The notes beneath the pieces were generated by a model. It did no database searches, was not told the origin of the DNA, and saw only the letters and a list, made by a program, of their open reading frames with translations. From Moniliophthora roreri (Eukaryota; Basidiomycota; Agaricomycetes; Agaricales; Marasmiaceae), in assembly GCA_001466705.2 (NCBI GenBank), contig LATX02000222.1, positions 434,001 to 498,000 of the forward strand: 64,000 nucleotides of DNA, in the 5' to 3' direction. The translations under genes and the position numbers were made by a program. Positions 12,515 to 23,168 of this stretch are shown one piece after another. The stretch's first letter is position 1; each line of letters starts with the position of its first letter.

Positions 12515-12631
12515 ACTCTACTAAGACTTTAGACGAGCTCAAACGGTCAAAGTTTTTGCGGAGCGTGGGGGCGGTTGGGCTGTGGGAAACGTCACGTGAT
12601 CCCTGGCGGCGAGGGTGTGGGTGCTCAACAT
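12515..12631 (-). repeat. right terminal inverted repeat of the MULE
   Basis: Inverted partner of 11729-11843, two bases longer because of a CC insertion. It ends at the 9-bp target duplication 12632-12640. Confidence 0.85.
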
Positions 12632-13469
12632 GAAGAAAGCTCACCTCATAGTCATAATGGATACTGAATGGTGGAAAGTGTAACAAGGGTTCTTCACGTT
12701 GGGCCTTGAAGAGAAGGATTGACGATGTGGTTGTTTGGGTTGATCTTGAAGACGGGAAAGAGTCGTCAAATTCAACCTTCTGCATCGAAATCTGGCAATA
12801 CGAATGTTAGCAACAAAATGAATGAGACACGACCAATGACCAATAACATACCTGGCTTGGCCATTTGTGCGTTCACAATTGCTTGTCATCCCAGGTAGAG
12901 GTTTTCTATAAACATATTGTTTGACAATAAGGGCTTTCCTTGTTAATCTGAAAAGCAAGTTTAGTATACGAAGTTAAGAATGTGAACAACAGCGACCTGC
13001 CATGTTGAATGGACTTGGTGATGGCATGACTTTTGTGTCCGATTTTGCATTGTACTTGTGTCAGTCTGACTAACAAAGTGGTGCATTGAAATGGAGTAGA
13101 GATGCTGCCAGTAGTATGTGTTTACCTACCTGCAATTCATTGTTCTCCCTTGTTCTACTTGTAGTGATGTTGTGGGCTGGGCTCAATACCCTGGGGCAGG
13201 GCAGGGCTTCAGAGGGCTTGGGCTTGCTGAACATTGAGCCCGAGCCCTGAGCCCCTGTAAAGCCCAAGCCTTAGGCAAGGCTCAGGCTCAGCCTGGGCTT
13301 GCTAACCAGAAATCAACTTGCATGTCAGGGTGGTTTGATTGGCTCAGGATGCATGAATGAGATCCTGTAAAAATTAAATATCTATCATTTAACTTGTATA
13401 AGCAGTGAAGGCAACATTACCAGTTGTTTGAGTGGATTTCCTACACATTGAAGGCATTGGGCAATAATT

Positions 13470-13840
13470 TGTCTAAGATAAGACTAGTGGAAAACTACCC
13501 AAAAGATAACCTCCAAAAGTCTAACTCAGTTTGTTGTGCAAGTGTGGATCAACATGATCAGAGTTACCGCACTTAGAATGCCAACAAAACTCTTGGCTAG
13601 GTTGATTCTCTCTTATTGAAGTGTTCTACTTCAAAGTGTTCACCTCCAGAGGAGTATAGATCGGTTTAAAATGGGTTTATTGGGCAAACACACACACAAA
13701 ACACAAAGAACACAGTGCACAAAGCACAAACACAAGAGCTACAGTCCCATACAAAGACTTGATAGCTGATATAGTCTGACCCTATGGAGTTCAAGACTTC
13801 TTCAAGATAACTACAGCACACAGTGTACTGGAAAAGGTTC
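13470..13840 (+). repeat. dispersed repeat R1, copy inside the hAT-like element
   Basis: Matches the reverse complement of 62590-62965 along its whole length, for example the gatcagagtt..cacttagaat block and the CA-rich block near 13690-13730. A short fragment of the same family also occurs at 63285-63320. It has no coding capacity. It may be an LTR or part of another transposon nested in the hAT-like element. Confidence 0.55.
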
Positions 13841-13873
13841 TGGACCAATTTCTACAAAGAGTTCAGTGCAGGC

Positions 13874-13874
13874 N
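13874..13874. other. ambiguous base (N)
   Basis: The only N in the window lies between repeats R1 and R2 inside the hAT-like element. It marks an unresolved base or an assembly join inside repetitive DNA. Confidence 0.95.
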
Positions 13875-14099
13875 GGTATCTGACCATATCCACATGGGTA
13901 TCTACGTTTCCAGGTGTTCTGGGCTCTATAATTTGTATTTTCTCTTTTCTAGGTCAGGTATCTACAAGTGGATGGCTGTATCCGTCCCGTCTCTTTACAG
14001 CATTTCTTTTTTCCAGTATTCTCACATTGGCAGAGGCCTAGATGCCAAAGTTTCCAAGGTCGGAACATGCTGTTACTGTTTCTATCTCCTTTGACAGTG

Positions 14100-14770
14100 C
14101 ACACTCAGTCTTATTTAGGACTTCTTGTGCATTAGCTATTCTTTGTATGTCTCGGAGTATCTGTCTGTAGGTAGTAGAGGTCCTTCAGAAGTGATTTCCA
14201 TCATTCCGAGATGACTTTATACCTAGTTAGCTTATCACATATTGTTTAGCTGCCGGTGAATTCTTTATTAAGAGATCACCTGCTTTGACTCTGATCTGTA
14301 TATTGACTTCAGAGGAGGATCGTTCTATGATCGTTCCTGTTCTGAGTCATTCTTCTGTTTTGATGTCTCCTCTAAGTACCTTCTGTACTGTTTGACTGCA
14401 GATTGCACTTGTGCAGATGTTATAGAAAGATAAAGTAGAAATTAAAATCCCATTGATAGCACTTGGAGAGCTTGGTTAACTAGCCAATGCGTTCATTGGG
14501 CTATAGTTAGGTTCTCTACAGGTTTTGGGAGTGATCTGTTTTGGATCTGATATATAGATAAGTCAGAAAGTACAGCTTCGATACCTCTGTATAGCATATC
14601 ATATAGCTCTTTGTACTTTCCAAGGTACTATAGCTTCTCTAAGGCAATGACTAGCAGACTGGGCTCACTCTAGTCCTTATTACCTGTTATCTTGTGTCAT
14701 ATTAAAGTATTCCAACTCAAAAGTAGTGTAGAATGAATAAAAGTGGGTCTTTTCTAGGTTAGACATATTA
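14100..14770 (+). repeat. dispersed repeat R2, forward copy
   Basis: Aligns with the reverse complement of 27650-28330: the 14440-14680 part pairs with 27735-27980 and the 14240-14440 part with 28000-28200. Its last ~75 bp (ending tcttttctaggtt..acatatta) also occur at 63525-63600. No open frame of interest is present. Confidence 0.55.
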
Positions 14771-15222
14771 GTGAGTAACCGAAAGAAAATACCTATGCAT
14801 GGGAACCTTCCAAAACAGGTCTTATCCAGAGTTTCGACTGGAAATTGGAATCACATGCACTACATCTTCCAAGGCAGAATCTCAGATGTTATAGCCATGG
14901 TTAGTGCCAAGAATTTTGCACTTTATGGGTGGCACATATACTGACAAGCCTAGGCTCAAGCCCAGGGCTTGGGCTTTCTGAGATGTAAGCCTGAGCCTTC
15001 AGCCCTGCAAAGCCCTCCATAGGGCTGGGTTGGGTATCATGAGCTCTGGGTATCAGGGCTTGAGCCCAGCCTGCAACATCACTATCTACTTGCGACTTGT
15101 GACTTGAAAGTGCTTGAGGAAGGGTCAAGAGATTGAGGGAATAGGTTGAAGATTCATCTCTGCATTGTGATGGCAACTTGTTGGAGAGTGGGTCAGCATA
15201 AACCACTGATGAGAATGAGTTC

Positions 15223-15224
<2 letters not shown>

Positions 15225-15265
<41 letters not shown>
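15225..15265 (+). repeat. poly-T tract, 41 nt
   Basis: An uninterrupted run of 41 T residues at the edge of the X1 remnant. Read on the minus strand it is a poly-A tail-like run, which could mark a retroposed end, but no element body ending here was recognised. Confidence 0.8.
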
Positions 15266-15609
15266 CCATATTTCACTCCAAAATTTGGTCAATATCTGTT
15301 ATTACATTGTTGACATAGTAGAGGTTGGATGAAAGAATGAGATATAGGTGATGTCTGGTGATGTCACCTGTAGACAAAGTACTGCGAACCTTCCTATGGT
15401 CACATAACTATTAGCCACATACATTGCAAAGGAGAGGCTATGGTTGATTAGTATTACTTGGAGAACTCCAAATGCCAATGATGTCACTATTTCTACACAC
15501 CTGTAAGTACTATCCCTCGCCTTTTTATACATATATCCATCCCCAGACCCTACTGTCTAACTCCTAACCATCTAACTGCTAACTGACTCACTGTAAGTAC
15601 AAACTCTAA

Positions 15610-15658
15610 GCAGTTGAGGGTAAGTCCTTCGCTTGCAAAGGAACCTACTCTCAACTGC
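15610..15658. repeat. imperfect hairpin with 9-bp perfect base stem
   Basis: GCAGTTGAG at 15610-15618 pairs with CTCAACTGC at 15650-15658, and the inner part (GTCCTT / AAGGAAC) can pair further around a CGCTTGC loop. A second small hairpin (CACCCCCT / GGGGGTG type) follows near 15709-15728. It is not a tRNA. Confidence 0.5.
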
Positions 15659-16213
15659 ACTTCCTAACACCTAACCTGAACTCTGAACTCCTGACCTACC
15701 TCTAACCCACCCCCTCAGTGGGGGTGTGCTATATGCCATAGCCCACTTCATGGGCTGAAAATGGGCAGATCACACAATCTCGGAAAAGTCTGAGTAATAC
15801 TAATCAACTGTACCCAGTTGCAAAGGATGCTTTACTATTGATCAACCAGAAGTGCCTAGAAAAATGTTGTTACCATAATTTTTTTTTCAATACTCCACCA
15901 TTTCACTTGAAACTTATTAGATACAGTCTTCAGATACTAAATATTTATTTCAATGGCTTTTCTGATTTTTATAGTGAATGTTAGTTCATGCTAGGCATTG
16001 CTGTTGAGAGGGTTGAAATAAACCAGAAGTGCCAAGTGACTGTGATGTGACCAGTTGCCTTCCACAGCTGCCTGGCCCTCTACTGACATTGCAATACTAG
16101 CATAGACAGTGACAGAACAGTCATTGCCCTTCTTGTGCTGGTTCTTGAAGTTCAACTGACTCTTGAGCCTTAAAGGATTTCAAGAAGGAAATTTATCAGC
16201 CTGCATACTCTGC

Positions 16214-16236
16214 CTATCTGCCCTGTGGGCAGATAG
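16214..16236. repeat. perfect 10-bp inverted repeat with 3-nt loop
   Basis: CTATCTGCCC, loop TGT, GGGCAGATAG. The stem is perfect. No neighbouring gene suggests a terminator role, so it may be a transposon footprint. Confidence 0.6.
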
Positions 16237-17950
16237 TGAGCAAGATGAATGGTGAGCACAAATGCAAGTGACATGTTCTACATCCAGAATTGCTCATGGC
16301 AGGCAGAGTTCAAAAATTATTCAACCTTGCTTTACACTTCTACTCTTTCAATGTCACATTTCATACTATGAGATTGTTTTGCCATTGGAGCATTTTTTAG
16401 CTTGAGGTAACATGTATTCAAGTATATACTGACTTTGATGCATATTCACCCAGTCTCCATCTCAATTGAAGCCTGAAATTCACTATCATGCACTGAAAAA
16501 CTGTCATTGCCCAGATTGTAAAATCCATTCTATTTCTTCCTCATTATATTTAATAAGTGTAAGTCAGCAGATCTTGAGACAATACATTAAAGCATCCAAA
16601 ATAAATTTGTAGCAGAGAACTGTTGAGGATTGACAATGATAGAGATTCATTTCTATTGAAATTGGCACTTCTGGGCAGGGGTAGTGGTGAAGATGCTTAA
16701 AAACCTATGCCTCTACTATGAAAACATGAGGCCTGTAGTGCCAAAATACCCTAAAAAAGGTATATATAAGTTCTTGATTCTCAGTTTTGTTTTGTGAGTT
16801 GGTTCAGCATGGTTCACTGTTACCACAACATTAAGAATAATTCTCAATGTCTCACTCAGTAGTTCAGAGATGATTGCCTTCAAAACAACTTCTCAAATTG
16901 AGATTGGTGTTTGTTTTTGTAAATATTTTCTTGAGTATGTGGTTTATTAATCACTTTCAAAGCAAAACTAGTGTAAGGAACAAACTTCTTCCAAGTAAGA
17001 ACAAAGGTACCTCTTGTACCTGAATATAGCTCTCTTAGCTGTGTTCTGCAATGATTCTCAAGAGGACAAATCTTCTATACACTGCTAGCCTGAAACCCTC
17101 TCTGATTCACATTGAAACACCAGACTATACTGATGTATGTCAGCTACCCTCTTAGTAGACTGATACAATATTCCTCTTATCAGAAAACATGCCTCTTGCA
17201 TTAAAAACTAAGCTCTTCCTAGCTTTTATTTATATATCTGGCTTGGAATACAATCTCAGGTCTCAACTAGCCTGTGCCTCTTGCACAACTAAATAAGCTA
17301 AGGCCTGAAGTGGTTGAAAAATACTGATTGCTGGTAGCTCTTCTACCTGAACAACAACCTCATACACTCTGGTAATTGGTGGGCAGTATCTTTCCTGCCT
17401 TCCACCTCCAAAACATGTCCTCTTATATACCCTACAACATAAATAATCTAATATATCTGTCACACATAAAAATAAAACTGAGTTGGGTGCTAAATATTAT
17501 ATAAACTGAGCTGTGTTTGGTAATTTCTCTGTCACAGTGTCTGATTGTAGTCAGGCTTTGTAGCCATAAACTCTTTTATTCTTTTTCTATGATAATTGTG
17601 CAGCCTCCTGACACTAATTATTTGCAATTTTCTCTGTCAAATGGCTCTTCTTCTGACTCTATTTGAAAATATTATACTTCCATGCCACTCCACACAGTTC
17701 CTTCCTTCTCCATCTACTGTCATCTGCTCTGTGGATGTGTAATATGCCTCCATGAATGTGTCTAAAGTGTATGCATAAGCTTAGCTGTGCTATCTTTTCA
17801 TCATACAGCTTTGTCTTCCACTTTTCTGTGATACAGGTACCTTTCCAGTAACTACTTGTCTATTTCATTCTCTAATTTGATATTGGTATCTTAAGTATTC
17901 CTTACTGATAATTTGTCATTCTCTGTTTCATATCCGTTTCTTGGTAATAT

Positions 17951-18333
17951 TGTTATAGACACATCTTTTTCTCTCTCGCTGAACTCACTTGTACTACCAC
18001 ATGATCGTGTTTCCTTCTGTCTCTTTCTATGACTTTCTATCTGATGTTATATAACTGTAAAACAGCTCTGATGTAGCATTACTTAAACGTTCTACCAAGT
18101 TCTATAGTGTTCTAGTAGATACAAATGAGTAGCTACATTGTACCTATTTAAGGACTGCGATACTGGGTCTAAGCTCTTCAGCTTGACCTGGTTAATTATA
18201 ACTTGTGTCTAGTAACGAACAGACAGATCTCAGAACCTCAGAAACCTCTGAGCGAACTTGAACTTGAACCTTGACTTGACTTTACTTCGTTAGTAAGGTT
18301 GAGTGTTGACGTTGCTGTGCAAGTGATGTAACA
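17951..18333 (+). repeat. 5' LTR of the chromovirus
   Basis: 383 bp, TGTTA...TAACA, with a TATA-like tatttaa near 18145-18151. It differs from the 3' LTR only by transitions (about 17 counted by eye, most at CpG positions). Confidence 0.95.
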
Positions 18334-18385
18334 TAAGGTCAAGCTGATCCATGCTGACCTATCGAAGGTTTAGGCATCACTCACC

Positions 18386-19711
18386 ATGACTCCCCCAAGG
18401 TCGCCACTGACTGTGGAGGAAGAACAGAAGATTGACAAGGACATCTCCTTGACAGAACAGCTAGCCAGACTAGGGATCAGCATCCTAGAGAACCCCACAT
18501 CGACTTCACGTACAATTATAACCTGCCACCACTGGCAGACCGTGATCAGAGAACTGAGCAACTTGCTTGGGCCTGAAGAAACGACAGATGCCAAAGGACA
18601 AGCAGTCAAAAGGACCACGAGCAACTTGACCCCAGAATCCATTGAAGAAGGCTTGTCTACGAACACAAGCTCTGAAGACTCTGAAGAGAAGACAGAGAAT
18701 TTGCCAGACAACTTGACCACCTTATTATTCTTCAGTGCTTACGAAGAGGAAACAATGTCCGAAGGTGGCAGCTCAACCCTGAAATGAGGACCAAAGGAAG
18801 AGAAGACCCAGACCCAGATGATGATAGAGATCTCAACTGCAGTTCTGGAAGAAATGGAAAAGAAGAAGAAGGAAAAGAGATCCAAAGTAGCGGCTCCAGA
18901 CCCTTTTGAAGGAGATAGAAAGGATACAAAAAGATTCCTTATGGAAGTTGAAATTTATCTCCACATGCACCCCACTGATTATGACACAGATGAGAAAAAG
19001 TGTCTTTTCTTGTTGTCCTACCTCCGAGGATGGGACACCCAATCCTGGAAAAGAATCTGGACAGAGAAGATTTTCAACTGCCAAAGCAAAGACCCAGAAT
19101 TGACCTTTGATAAACTTAAAGATGAGTTCAAGAAGCACTATCTACCTGCAGACATACAGGCCAAAGCACAGATCCGAATCAAAGATGCAAAAATGACAGA
19201 TAGGGCCAACAATTACATTAATGAATTCCGAGTCATGGCCAACGAATCAGAGTACGATGATCAGGCGCTCATTCATATCTTCTGGAAAGGCTTGCCGAAT
19301 TCCTTAGCCGGAAAGATTTTGAACCAGCTGCAAGAAAGACCTGCTGACTTGGAGGGATGGTATGAGGCTGCCATCCGATATGACGAACAATACAAATACT
19401 ATGAAGCCATACAGAAACTGAAAAGGTTCAGAATAGCAGACAACAAGAAGAAGAAGGTGTCTATTAACTGAATGGGGACACAGTTGAATGAAGAAGAACG
19501 AAGGAAGTATATGTCGGAAGGACGATGCTTCCATTGTGCAAAACCGGGACATATGGCTAAAGACTGCCTGATGAAGCAGAGAGAAAAGAAAGAAGAGAAG
19601 AAGAAGCTGAGCCCCCGAGAAGCCTATGTGAAGATACAGGCCATAGTATGGGAGCAAGAGACGCAACAACAGACTGAACTATTGGACATTATGGAAGCAG
19701 AGGGTTTTTAA
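18386..19711 (+). pseudogene. chromovirus gag with CCHC zinc knuckle, interrupted by stops
   Basis: One frame runs from ATG 18386 to a TAA at 19709, interrupted by TGA at 18785 and 19469. Both could be CGA codons changed by C-to-T. The middle holds a retrotransposon gag domain (DPFEGDRKDTKRFLMEVEIY, then LRGWDTQSWKRIW, then FWKGLPNSLAGKIL). The last part has the nucleocapsid knuckle CFHCAKPGHMAKDC near 19525-19566 followed by a Lys/Glu-rich stretch. Gag would package the element RNA in cytoplasmic particles. The two stops would prevent an intact product without readthrough. Confidence 0.85.
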
Positions 19712-19758
19712 AATGGTGGAAGAGGCCAACACTCTCCCTGCCACCTGCAATTACTATC

Positions 19759-22700
19759 TTGAACATTGTATTAGCTAAGCAGAGTCAAAATTCTATGCAT
19801 ATCCTGCTGTCTTACAACAAAGAGATAGGAAAAGTCAGAACAAACATGCTCCTGGATTCTGGAGCAGGAGGACTCTTCATGAGTCCAGAGAAAGCCACAA
19901 AACTAGGGCTCAAACAGATGAAACTGCAGCATAAAATTAAGGTTTTCAACATCGACGGAACCCCTAACAAAACGGCTTGAATTACAAAATTGGTAACGGC
20001 ATCATATGTCATAGGAACCAAGGAAATGACTGACACCTTCCTGATCTCTGGACTAGGGAAGGAAGAAGTCATTCTGGGACTCCCTTGGTTACGAAGGTAT
20101 AACCCCAACGTAGATTGGGTCACTGGACGAACCACCTTCCCACCCAGGCGATATGTAAAGATTCCCTGAGTTTGCGGAATTCTGGATTTCGAATCACCAG
20201 AAGAACTCATCAAGAGGATAGACATCAGAGCTAAGCTATCCACTTCACAACAGTTAGAACACGGTACTGAACGACAGAGCAAAGACACTCAAGGAACGAT
20301 CTCTACTTACCTCGCTGAATATCATGCTCAGTTTGAGGATAGGGTGGCGGAACAATTTCTGATTTCTCGATCATATGACCATGCAATCGAACTTAAACCG
20401 GAGCTTACGCCACGAGATTGCAAGGTCTACTTGCTCATGGCACTGGAACAAACTGAACTGGATCAATTCTTGACAGAGAACCTCTGAAAGGGCTATATCA
20501 GGAAATCGAAATCCCTGATGGCTTCCCCTTTCTTCTTTGTAGGGAAAAAGGAAAGCTGAGACTGACCCAGGACTATCGAAGGTTGAATCATGGCACTGTA
20601 AAAAATGTGTACCCTCTCCCACTCATCTCCAACCTCATCGATAGGCTAAAAGATGCTACCATTTTCTCAAAGCTCGATTTACGGAATGGCTACAACAACG
20701 TCCACATCAAAGATGGTGATCAATAGAAAGCCGTGTTCAAAACCAACCGAGGGCTGTTCGAACCAACTGTAATGTTCTTCAGATTAATGAACTCCCCAGC
20801 CACTTTCCAGGCTTTCATGGACAACGTTCTACAAGACTTCATGGCAGAAGGATGGTGCCTGGTTTACATGGATGACATTCTAATTTATTCCAAGTCCAAA
20901 GAGCAACATGAAATCAGGATGCAAAGGCTGCTCCAACGACTAAAGGAACAAGACCTATATCTTAAACCGCACAAATGCCGGTTCAACGTCGACAAAATAG
21001 ACTTTTTAGGACTGATCATTTGGCCTGGACACATCTTGATGGACTCTGTAAAACTAGTGGGAATTAGTGAATGGCCAGCCCCAACAACAGTTACGGGTGT
21101 CCAAAGTTTCACAGGCTTCACCAACTTCTATTGGAAATTCATTGGCAACTATTCAGCAATCACGAAGCCACTTTATGACCTGACCAAGAAGGGAACCCCA
21201 TTTAAATGGACAGCAACTTGTGAAGCAGCGTTCCAGACCCTGAAGAAAAGATTCCAGCAGGAACCGGTCTTATGGATGCTAGATCCAAAGAAACCTTTTG
21301 TAATTGAAACAGATGCATTGAAATGGGCATCAGGAGGAGTACTGCGACAACTGGGGTCCAACAGAGAACTGCACCCATGTGGTTAGATTTCTCACATGTT
21401 TGACAGCACGGAATGCAATTACAAAATTTATGATTGGGAGCTATTCGCGATTGTAAGAGCGCTGGAAACGTGGAGACACTATCTGATGGAAGGACCACAC
21501 CCAGTGACAGTTCTCTGTGATCACAAGAACCTTACTTACTTCTGGACAGTACAGAAACTGAATTGGCAACAGGCATGATGGAGTCTGACACTTTCACTCT
21601 TCGACCTAAAGCTAGTGCATGTCCCAGGAAAAGAGATGGTTCAATCTGATGCCTTGTCACAATGGGAAGATCACATTCTGGAAGAAGACAATGACAACGA
21701 AGATGTCATATTGCTCCCCAAGGGGCTTTTCATAAACGTAATCGACATTGAACTACAAGATAAGTTGAAAGAACGATTGGGGACAGACGATTTTCACAAG
21801 GCTGCTCTAGAGACGCTGACAACGATGGGATTGCCCCTGATCAAATCCGCATTATTGGATTGGGAAATCAATGACAGTCTGATATGGTACAAGGGAAGGG
21901 TGTATGTCCCCAATGATGTAGTACTATGCAGAGAAATCGTGCAAACCATACACGAAGGACAACTGTTTGGACATCCAGGACAATTTGGGACAGTTGACCT
22001 TGTACAAAGAGACTACTGGTGGCCGGGAATGGTGAAGTTCATCAAAAGCTTTGTGGACAGCTGCGCAGTATGTCAACAGATGAAGATCAATACGCACCCC
22101 ACAAGGGTCAGGATACAACTGATAGAAGGAACCCCAAATGCAACGCCTTTCCAAGTCATTACCATGGATCTGGTCATGGACCTTCCTATTTCGGATGGCT
22201 TCAATACAATAATGGTCATGGTAGACCATTTGTCTTCGAAGGGGGCTATTTTTATTCCATGCACCAAGAAGTTGGATGCAACACAAGCGGTGGAACTACT
22301 ACTATGGAATGTCTACAAACGATATGGACTACCAGATAAGATCATATCAGACAGAGACCCGAGATTCGCAGCTTACCACCCTCAAAGTGACGGAGAATCT
22401 GAAAGAGTCAATCAGGAAATGGAGATATACCTCAGAATGTTCTGCTCCAAAGAACAGACCGAATGGAGCTCTTATCTCCACATGGCAGAGTTTGCACACA
22501 ACAACAGGACTCATTTGGTAACCAAGAACTCTCCATTCTTTATGATCATGGGATACTACTCTAGGCCCCTGGCAATGGCCTTTGAGAAAACCTCTGTCCC
22601 ATCGGTGGAAGAACAGCTGAACAGACTCCGAAAGTTGAGGGGAGAAGTAGTGGCGATGATGGATATAGCAAGACAGAAAATGATAGAGCGGGAGAAGAGA

Positions 22701-23138
22701 GGGCTAGACAAGTTCGAAGAAGGCGAGAAGGTATGGCTGGAGGGCAAGAACTTGGACTTTGGATACCCCAACAGGAAGTTATCCCCAAAAAGAGAAAGAC
22801 CTTTTGTCATTGAGCAAGTCATAGGGCCAGTAACGTACAAATTAAAGCTCCTGAAACAATGGAGAATCCATCCAGTTTTCTACGCTGGGCTATTAAGACC
22901 GTACAAAGAAACTGAGGCCCACGGAAAGAACTTCATAGAACCACCCCCGGATATAGTTGACAGACATGAGGAGTTTGAAGTAGAAGCGATCATAGGTCAC
23001 AAGCCGCTGCGGAAGCCCAGACACTTCCTCATGTCATGGAAAGGCTTCAACTCTTCCCACAATGAATGGAAGACAAAAAAAGAGTTGGAACACGCGATGG
23101 ATGTATACCTTGACTATATAGTCAAGAACAGGCTCTGA
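19759..23138 (+). pseudogene. chromovirus pol: protease, RT, RNase H, integrase, chromodomain (broken)
   Basis: Protease begins in frame 1 with LLDSGAGGLF (active-site Asp). The frame continues through stops at about 19978, 20167 and 20485. A shift near 20545 moves it to frame 3, where RT follows (LTQDYRRLN, FSKLDLRNGYNNVHI, catalytic VYMDDILIY near 20862-20888). RNase H (FVIETDALKWASGGVL) is cut by TAG at 21384, and a TGA lies at 21576. From 21615 the integrase is open for 507 codons: the zinc-binding HPGQFGT..CAVCQQMK, the first catalytic Asp in MDLVMDLP, the second in SDRDPRF. AYHPQSDGESERVNQE follows at once, so ~30 residues of the core are missing. The C-terminal chromodomain (EAIIGHKPLRKPRHFLMSWK) could target methylated histone H3. 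Confidence 0.88.
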
Positions 23139-23168
23139 TAGAGACTCCAACTCCCCATCGAAACAACC

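Larger units (their letters stand above)
11729..12631. mobile_element. non-autonomous Mutator-like (MULE) DNA transposon, 903 bp
   Basis: The element has long terminal inverted repeats, 11729-11843 and 12515-12631, that are nearly identical over about 115 bp (outer ends ATGTTGGGCACCC and ATGTTGAGCACCC; one 2-bp length difference). A perfect 9-bp target duplication GAAGAAAGC flanks it at 11720-11728 and 12632-12640. The related copy X5 has the uninterrupted site (gagaaagcttacc near 49320). Long TIRs and 9-bp duplications are typical of the Mutator superfamily. The 671-bp interior has no recognisable transposase, so it is non-autonomous. It carries one spliced-looking open frame, which makes it resemble a Pack-MULE. 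Confidence 0.85.
13162..15084. mobile_element. non-autonomous hAT-like DNA transposon, 1,923 bp
   Basis: Ends are inverted: TAGTGATGTTG at the left and its complement CAACATCACTA at the right, fitting the hAT terminal pattern (YARNG). A perfect 8-bp target duplication TCTACTTG lies at 13154-13161 and 15085-15092, and the flanking X1 sequence becomes continuous with X5 (49830-49860) when the element is removed. The first and last ~170 bp are filled with GC-rich GGGCT/AGCCC motifs in both orientations, as in hAT subterminal binding regions. The interior is AT-rich and CpG-poor, has no transposase frame, and holds two further repeats (13470-13840 and 14100-14770). Confidence 0.8.
10266..15224 (-). 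pseudogene. X-family gene copy X1, decayed and split by two transposons
   Basis: Copy X1 of a dispersed spliced family read on the minus strand. Its pieces (10266-11728, 12641-13161, 15093-15224) align in order with 47.7-50.0 kb (X5) and partly with 36.9-37.9 kb (X2). Minus-strand exon/intron structure is visible: exon 12641-12786 (ISMQKVEFDDSFPSSRSTQT frame), intron with acceptor ...cag at its start, then an exon ending TNGQ or MAKP depending on frame, then a GT...AG intron with a TATACTAAAC-like branch region. Frames are broken by stops and shifts, so this is called a pseudogene. A Mutator-like element (11729-12631) and a hAT-like element (13162-15084) interrupt it, each with perfect target duplications. 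The product is not recognised. The 10266-11200 part pairs with 47760-48780 and 43430-44110. Confidence 0.55.
15266..17950. other. AT-rich, CpG-poor intergenic region with small hairpins
   Basis: No gene is supported in these 2.7 kb. Visible structures are a hairpin at 15610-15658, a perfect short palindrome at 16214-16236, and an inverted pair CCAGAAGTGCCAA (16022-16034) / TTGGCACTTCTGG (16664-16676), with a third partial copy of the motif at 15843. The rest looks like decayed repeat DNA. Confidence 0.4.

Noticed and set aside
15545..15710. CTAAC-rich stretch resembling telomeric repeats, and a hairpin resembling a tRNA arm.
   Set aside because: The units are irregular and not TTAGGG/CCCTAA tandem repeats, and no cloverleaf or B-box (GGTTCRANNCC) is present.
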